From JACRNA01 sp964366335 (GTDB taxonomy: Bacteria; Patescibacteriota; Microgenomatia; CAZETR01; Amesbacteraceae): a stretch of 7,529 bases of DNA. Every line of letters begins with the position of its first letter. The first letter of the stretch is position 1. Positions 5,230-7,529 of the stretch are shown piece after piece. The notes below the pieces were generated by a model. That model had not been told where the DNA came from and made no database searches. It was given only the letters and a program-made list of their open reading frames with translations. Location of the stretch: the NCBI GenBank assembly GCA_964366335.1, contig CAYITQ010000038.1:1-7529 (forward strand), given 5' to 3'. The translations under genes were made by a program, and so were the position numbers.

Positions 5230-6006
5230 CTAATGAATCAAATAATATTTCCCTTCTCTCTCCTCAACCTCCCCCCTCAGCATAAGCATTGTCAGTTCGG
5301 AGCCGATGGCGGAGGCAGAGCGGCCAAGTCTTCTGGCAATTTCTGAGGCATCAAGTCCCTGATTTTCAATAAGTTTTAAAATTGGATTTGTAGGGGCGCG
5401 GTTTTCGCGCCCAAGATTGGGGCTGGAGAACCCAGCCCCTACATAAATCTTTCCCCGTCCTTCCGCAATCAACTGATTCGTTCCTGCAGAAACCGAAGAT
5501 GTAATCGGTCCCGGCACTGCCCAGACCGGCTTTTTTCTCTTAATCATCATCCCGGCAGTCAGGAGTGCCCCGCTACGGTTTGCAGCTTCTACCACAATTA
5601 ATTCATGACAAATATCGGCCACAATCTGGTTTCTGGCCGGAAAGGTCCAATTTGTCCCCATCTGGTCCTTCCAAAGAGACAATAGTAGTCCCCCGCTCTC
5701 TACAATTTTTGCCTGTAGTTCCCTCTCCCGGTCTCCCGCATTGTATTCAATGCCCCAACCCAGTACACCAATCGTCCGCCCATCACATTCGATGCAGATT
5801 TCATGGGCTGTCTGATCCACACCGTACATCATGCCGGAAACTATGGTCCAACCTTGTTGGACCAACTGCGGAACAATTTTTTGTACCACCCGTCTGCCAT
5901 AGTCGGTCATCCGCCTGCTTCCGACTACGCCCATGCACTTTTTGAATATTTCCTCATTCCAGTCACCCTGATAATACAGCTTGTACTTGGCATTATAATT
6001 ACTCAC
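5230..6006 (-). CDS. dprA: DNA-processing protein DprA (short form)
   Basis: DprA loads RecA onto incoming single-stranded DNA in natural transformation. The Rossmann-like core is clear: MGVVGSRRMTDYGRRVV at 25-41, SGMMYGVDQTAH at 57-68, GWGIEYNAGDRERELQAKI at 83-101, FPARNQIVA at 122-130, GALLTAG at 146-152, and VPGPI...SAGTNQLIAEG up to 183. A winged-helix domain follows at about 207-258 (LDASEIARRLGRSASAIGSEL). The N-terminal SAM/HhH part of longer DprA proteins is absent. The start is GTG at 6006; AAAGGG directly abuts it, so the exact start is uncertain. Residues 189-206, between the two domains, are encoded by a palindromic repeat. It is the first gene of the dprA-mntA-hepT-comM-yraN operon. 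Confidence 0.93.
   Translation of the reverse strand: MSNYNAKYKLYYQGDWNEEIFKKCMGVVGSRRMTDYGRRVVQKIVPQLVQQGWTIVSGMMYGVDQTAHEICIECDGRTIGVLGWGIEYNAGDRERELQAKIVESGGLLLSLWKDQMGTNWTFPARNQIVADICHELIVVEAANRSGALLTAGMMIKRKKPVWAVPGPITSSVSAGTNQLIAEGRGKIYVGAGFSSPNLGRENRAPTNPILKLIENQGLDASEIARRLGRSASAIGSELTMLMLRGEVEEREGKYYLIH
5389..5443. repeat. 55-bp double-hairpin palindromic element inside dprA
   Basis: The 9-bp perfect terminal inverted repeats are TGTAGGGGC (5389-5397) and GCCCCTACA (5435-5443). Between them are two strong stem-loops: GGGCGCG...CGCGCCC around 5394-5412, and GGGGCTGG...CCAGCCCC at 5419-5439. It is much more GC-rich than its surroundings. It is read in frame as dprA residues 189-206, in the linker between the Rossmann and winged-helix domains. 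The form resembles a small non-autonomous palindromic element. Confidence 0.75.
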
Positions 6007-6009
6007 CCT

Positions 6010-6037
6010 TTTACAATAACACGAATTAAGATATAAT
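6010..6037 (+). promoter_or_regulatory. Predicted rplA promoter
   Basis: A -35 TTTACA (6010-6015, 5 of 6), a 16-bp spacer and a perfect -10 TATAAT (6032-6037) predict transcription from about 6044. It lies just outside the divergent dprA start (6006), so the two genes are transcribed back to back. The start point implies an rplA leader of about 140 nt. Confidence 0.65.
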
Positions 6038-6048
6038 GACTTGATAAA

Positions 6049-6181
6049 TTCGAATATCGAATATCCCTGCCCGCAGTAGCTACGCTACAAGCGTTGCAGG
6101 CGGGGAAACTCGAAACAAATTCAAATTCTCAAATTTCAAAATGTTTCGGATTTTGTGCTTCGGATTTCGAGTTTTCGAAAA
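6049..6181 (+). repeat. Dispersed-repeat composite forming the rplA leader
   Basis: It begins with TTCGAATATCGAAT (6049-6062), which also occurs inverted in comM. An imperfect GC-rich hairpin follows: arms 6065-6075 and 6095-6105, 10 of 11 paired including one G-T, enclosing a 5-bp GTAGC/GCTAC inner stem at 6076-6088. An AT-rich tail carries inverted motifs CTCGAAA (6109-6115) with TTTCGAG (6165-6171), and CGAAAC (6111-6116) with GTTTCG (6143-6148). No T-run follows the hairpin, so it is not a standard terminator. It occupies nearly the whole rplA leader and could be either a mobile repeat or a regulatory RNA structure. Confidence 0.6.
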
Positions 6182-6183
6182 AT

Positions 6184-6945
6184 ATGGGAAAAATAAAAGT
6201 CACCACTTTGGGAACTGAAGACGAGCAGGAAAAGCGCGATAAGAAGGCCGTGCAAAATGAGCAGAAGAAGAAACGTGAAGGTAAGTCACAGGAGACAGGA
6301 GACAGGACGCTTGCGCTACAGGAAACAGAAGTAAAAGTCAAAAGGATTAAAGAGGCAAAGATTAGATCAAAAAGATATCAAGAATTTAAAAAATTAGTAC
6401 CCGCAGACGTATCTCATACTATTTCAGAAGGAATACAAATACTACATAAAGTATCATTGACTAAATTTGATGGTAGTGTGGAATTGCATATCACCCTAAA
6501 AGACAAAGGTTTTTCCAAAGAGCTGGATCTCCCCCATCCATTTGGTAAGTCAAAGAAAACAGTGGAAGCAACAGATGAAGTTGTTGCTGCTATTGAATCC
6601 GGAAAGTTTGATTTTGATATTTTAATCGCTACTCCCACACAGATGGGTAAATTGGTAAAATTTGCTAAGGTTCTGGGACCCCGCGGCCTGATGCCAAATC
6701 CAAAAAGCGGAACAGTGACGGAAGATGTCAAATCGGCTATCAAAAAATTCTCATCCAATCAAACCTTGAAATTGCGTAATGAAAAAGACTCCCCAGCTAT
6801 CCACACTACCATAGGCAAACTATCTATGACTGATACACAACTAAATCAAAATATCTCAGCTGTTCTGGCGATTTTGCCTGCTGGCAGAATATCAAAAATT
6901 GTCCTAAAATCAACCATGAGTCCCGCAATCAAGCTTTCTTTTTGA
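6184..6945 (+). CDS. rplA: 50S ribosomal protein L1 with charged N-terminal extension
   Basis: L1 forms the mobile L1 stalk of the 50S subunit, which handles E-site tRNA exit, and commonly represses its own mRNA. The L1 core begins at about residue 62 (SKRYQEFKKLVP). It contains TKFDGSVELHITLKDKG at 93-109 and the signature LGPRGLMPNPKSGTVT at 164-179, and ends with STMSPAIKLSF. The first 60 residues are a lysine- and glutamate-rich extension starting MGKIKVTTLGTEDEQEK. Against E. coli L1 (from memory), the segment between GSVEL and DFDILIAT is about 24 residues shorter, so domain II is reduced. ATG 6184 is chosen because MGKIKVTTLG resembles starts I recall for Microgenomates L1; the upstream in-frame TTG at 6094 would translate repeat DNA. 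No Shine-Dalgarno is seen. Confidence 0.95.
   Translation: MGKIKVTTLGTEDEQEKRDKKAVQNEQKKKREGKSQETGDRTLALQETEVKVKRIKEAKIRSKRYQEFKKLVPADVSHTISEGIQILHKVSLTKFDGSVELHITLKDKGFSKELDLPHPFGKSKKTVEATDEVVAAIESGKFDFDILIATPTQMGKLVKFAKVLGPRGLMPNPKSGTVTEDVKSAIKKFSSNQTLKLRNEKDSPAIHTTIGKLSMTDTQLNQNISAVLAILPAGRISKIVLKSTMSPAIKLSF
6288..6323 (+). repeat. ACAGGA repeat tract in the rplA coding region
   Basis: ACAGGAG occurs at 6288-6294 and 6295-6301, ACAGGA at 6302-6307, and again at 6318-6323 after a CGCTTGCGCT spacer. With a 7-bp period, it encodes residues about 36-47 (QETGDRTLALQE) of the L1 N-terminal extension. It looks like inserted or slipped repeat DNA in a tolerant region. Confidence 0.55.
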
Positions 6946-6964
6946 GCAATGAGCAATGAGCAAT
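6944..6964 (+). repeat. Three tandem GAGCAAT heptamers at the rplA stop
   Basis: Three exact 7-bp copies run 6944-6964. The first overlaps the last two bases of the rplA TGA stop (6943-6945). It is too short and unpaired to be a terminator. Confidence 0.8.
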
Positions 6965-6975
6965 CATTTTGAGTA

Positions 6976-7004
6976 TTGATTTGTGGCCGCGCGCGACAGA
7001 TAAT
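6976..7004 (+). promoter_or_regulatory. Predicted leaderless promoter of the 7013 gene
   Basis: A -35 TTGATT (6976-6981, 4 of 6), a 17-bp spacer and a -10 GATAAT (6999-7004, 5 of 6) place transcription start at about 7011-7013, at the ATG. The GC-rich GGCCGCGCGCG block lies in the spacer. Confidence 0.5.
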
Positions 7005-7012
7005 ATTAAATA

Positions 7013-7529
7013 ATGCCTTCTAAGTTAAAAATAATTAGTCCTCTGGTATTAATAGCCGGCTTAGTTGTGGGTGTGGTTTTGGTCAATCAAAAACAAAATA
7101 TATTTACCAAAGCGTGGACAGGATTCACTTCAAATCTGGAAATTTTTAAGAAGCAACCTGTAATTACTGAATTTCAGATTGATCCAAAAGCTCTGGAAAC
7201 CAAAAAATTATTTCATAATTTACTGGCACTGTACAACGACGCTTCAGAAATTCAAAACATTGACATCCCTGAATTTAATATAAAAGGCGTGGCCTTCCTG
7301 AAGTATGACGAAAAGCTACAAAAGACTTTTGTTTTTTCCCGGATTGAGAATCTCCCCTACTCGAAACTAATCCGTCTCTGGGTATCCAAGGATCTTGGCG
7401 ATTACCGGGCCGTGGGACTGGTTGATTTTGTGAGTGAACAAGACAAATTGGTAGGTTACAGCATATTTGTGGATGACCGTGATCTGCGCCAATACAAAGA
7501 ATTGTTATTTTCATACGATCCGTCTCTTT
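7013..7529 (+). CDS. Membrane-anchored protein of unknown function, 3'-truncated by window end
   Basis: This open frame starts at ATG 7013 and has no stop before the window end, giving 172 visible residues. The N-terminus is short and basic (MPSKLK), followed by one hydrophobic segment at about 8-24 (SPLVLIAGLVVGVVLV) with no obvious signal-peptidase site, so an inside-to-outside signal anchor is predicted. The extracytoplasmic part begins with a polar stalk, followed by VAFLKYDEKLQKTFVF and a segment ENLPYSKLIRLWVSKDLGDY at 112-131, then RAVGLVDFV and a beta-rich stretch. The LP-x-Y-x-LW-x-S-x-D-x-G run followed by an A-x-G strand faintly recalls the extracellular domain of RskA-type anti-sigma factors, but this is only a resemblance. 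It is the only gene visible downstream of rplA. Confidence 0.75.
   Translation, partial: MPSKLKIISPLVLIAGLVVGVVLVNQKQNIFTKAWTGFTSNLEIFKKQPVITEFQIDPKALETKKLFHNLLALYNDASEIQNIDIPEFNIKGVAFLKYDEKLQKTFVFSRIENLPYSKLIRLWVSKDLGDYRAVGLVDFVSEQDKLVGYSIFVDDRDLRQYKELLFSYDPSL

Noticed and set aside
5565..6036. Plus-strand frames across dprA and its upstream region
   Set aside because: They are shadows of the well-supported dprA gene, with proline/serine-rich composition and no recognisable domain.
6065..6105. Intrinsic terminator upstream of rplA
   Set aside because: The hairpin is GC-rich but is followed by GAAACTCGAAAC, not a T-run, and it lies downstream of a good promoter for the same strand.
6094..6183. 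N-terminal extension of L1 from TTG 6094
   Set aside because: These 30 codons translate the dispersed repeat of the leader; ATG 6184 begins MGKIKVTTLG, which resembles starts recalled for related L1 proteins, and the predicted promoter fits a leader here.
6049..6964. CRISPR array or Class 2 defence locus
   Set aside because: The repeats are short, irregular and without unique spacers, and no cas gene is present anywhere in the window.
7275..7514. Minus-strand frame opposite the 7013 gene
   Set aside because: It lies wholly within the opposite frame of an open coding region that starts with a promoter, ATG and membrane segment; its own product has no recognisable features.

Overview
The window looks like part of a genome from the candidate phyla radiation (Patescibacteria), most likely a Microgenomates-type bacterium. 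The reasons are a moderately AT-rich, very compact layout with overlapping genes, TTCGAA-rich dispersed repeats, and an L1 ribosomal protein with a charged N-terminal extension and a shortened domain II. TGA acts as a normal stop (rplA, comM, both members of the mntA/hepT overlap), which argues against the recoded Gracilibacteria and Absconditabacteria. The lineage is inferred from gene style, not from a marker tree. The piece is a draft scaffold: bases 3-35 are Illumina adapter, and 1213-1312 is a run of exactly 100 N that joins two contigs.

Layout, left to right. A 5'-truncated rplK (L11) ends at 442. A P-loop ATPase starts at 623 and is cut by the N gap. Right of the gap lies a plus-strand toxin-antitoxin block: an MNT nucleotidyltransferase and a HEPN protein (HI0073/HI0074 type), then vapB-vapC. 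A minus-strand operon follows, read right to left from 6006 to 2735: dprA, mntA, hepT, comM, yraN. All junctions after dprA overlap by 4 to 17 nt. The plus strand resumes with rplA (L1) at 6184 and a membrane-anchored protein of unknown function at 7013 that runs off the end.

L11 and L1 are normally adjacent. Here about 5.6 kb of toxin-antitoxin and DNA-uptake/processing genes separates them, although the N gap means this must be confirmed. dprA, comM and yraN make a natural-transformation/DNA-processing set. A second, different MNT-HEPN pair is embedded in that operon.

Two patterns cut across genes. First, at least four plus-strand genes, and probably mntA, have a -10 hexamer ending 7-10 nt before the ATG, which predicts leaderless mRNAs; rplA instead has a leader of about 140 nt. 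Second, repeat-like palindromic DNA lies inside reading frames: a 55-bp double-hairpin element in the dprA interdomain linker, a TTCGAA-rich tract in comM that shares an exact inverted 14-mer with the rplA leader, and a 7-bp-period tract in the rplA N-terminal extension.
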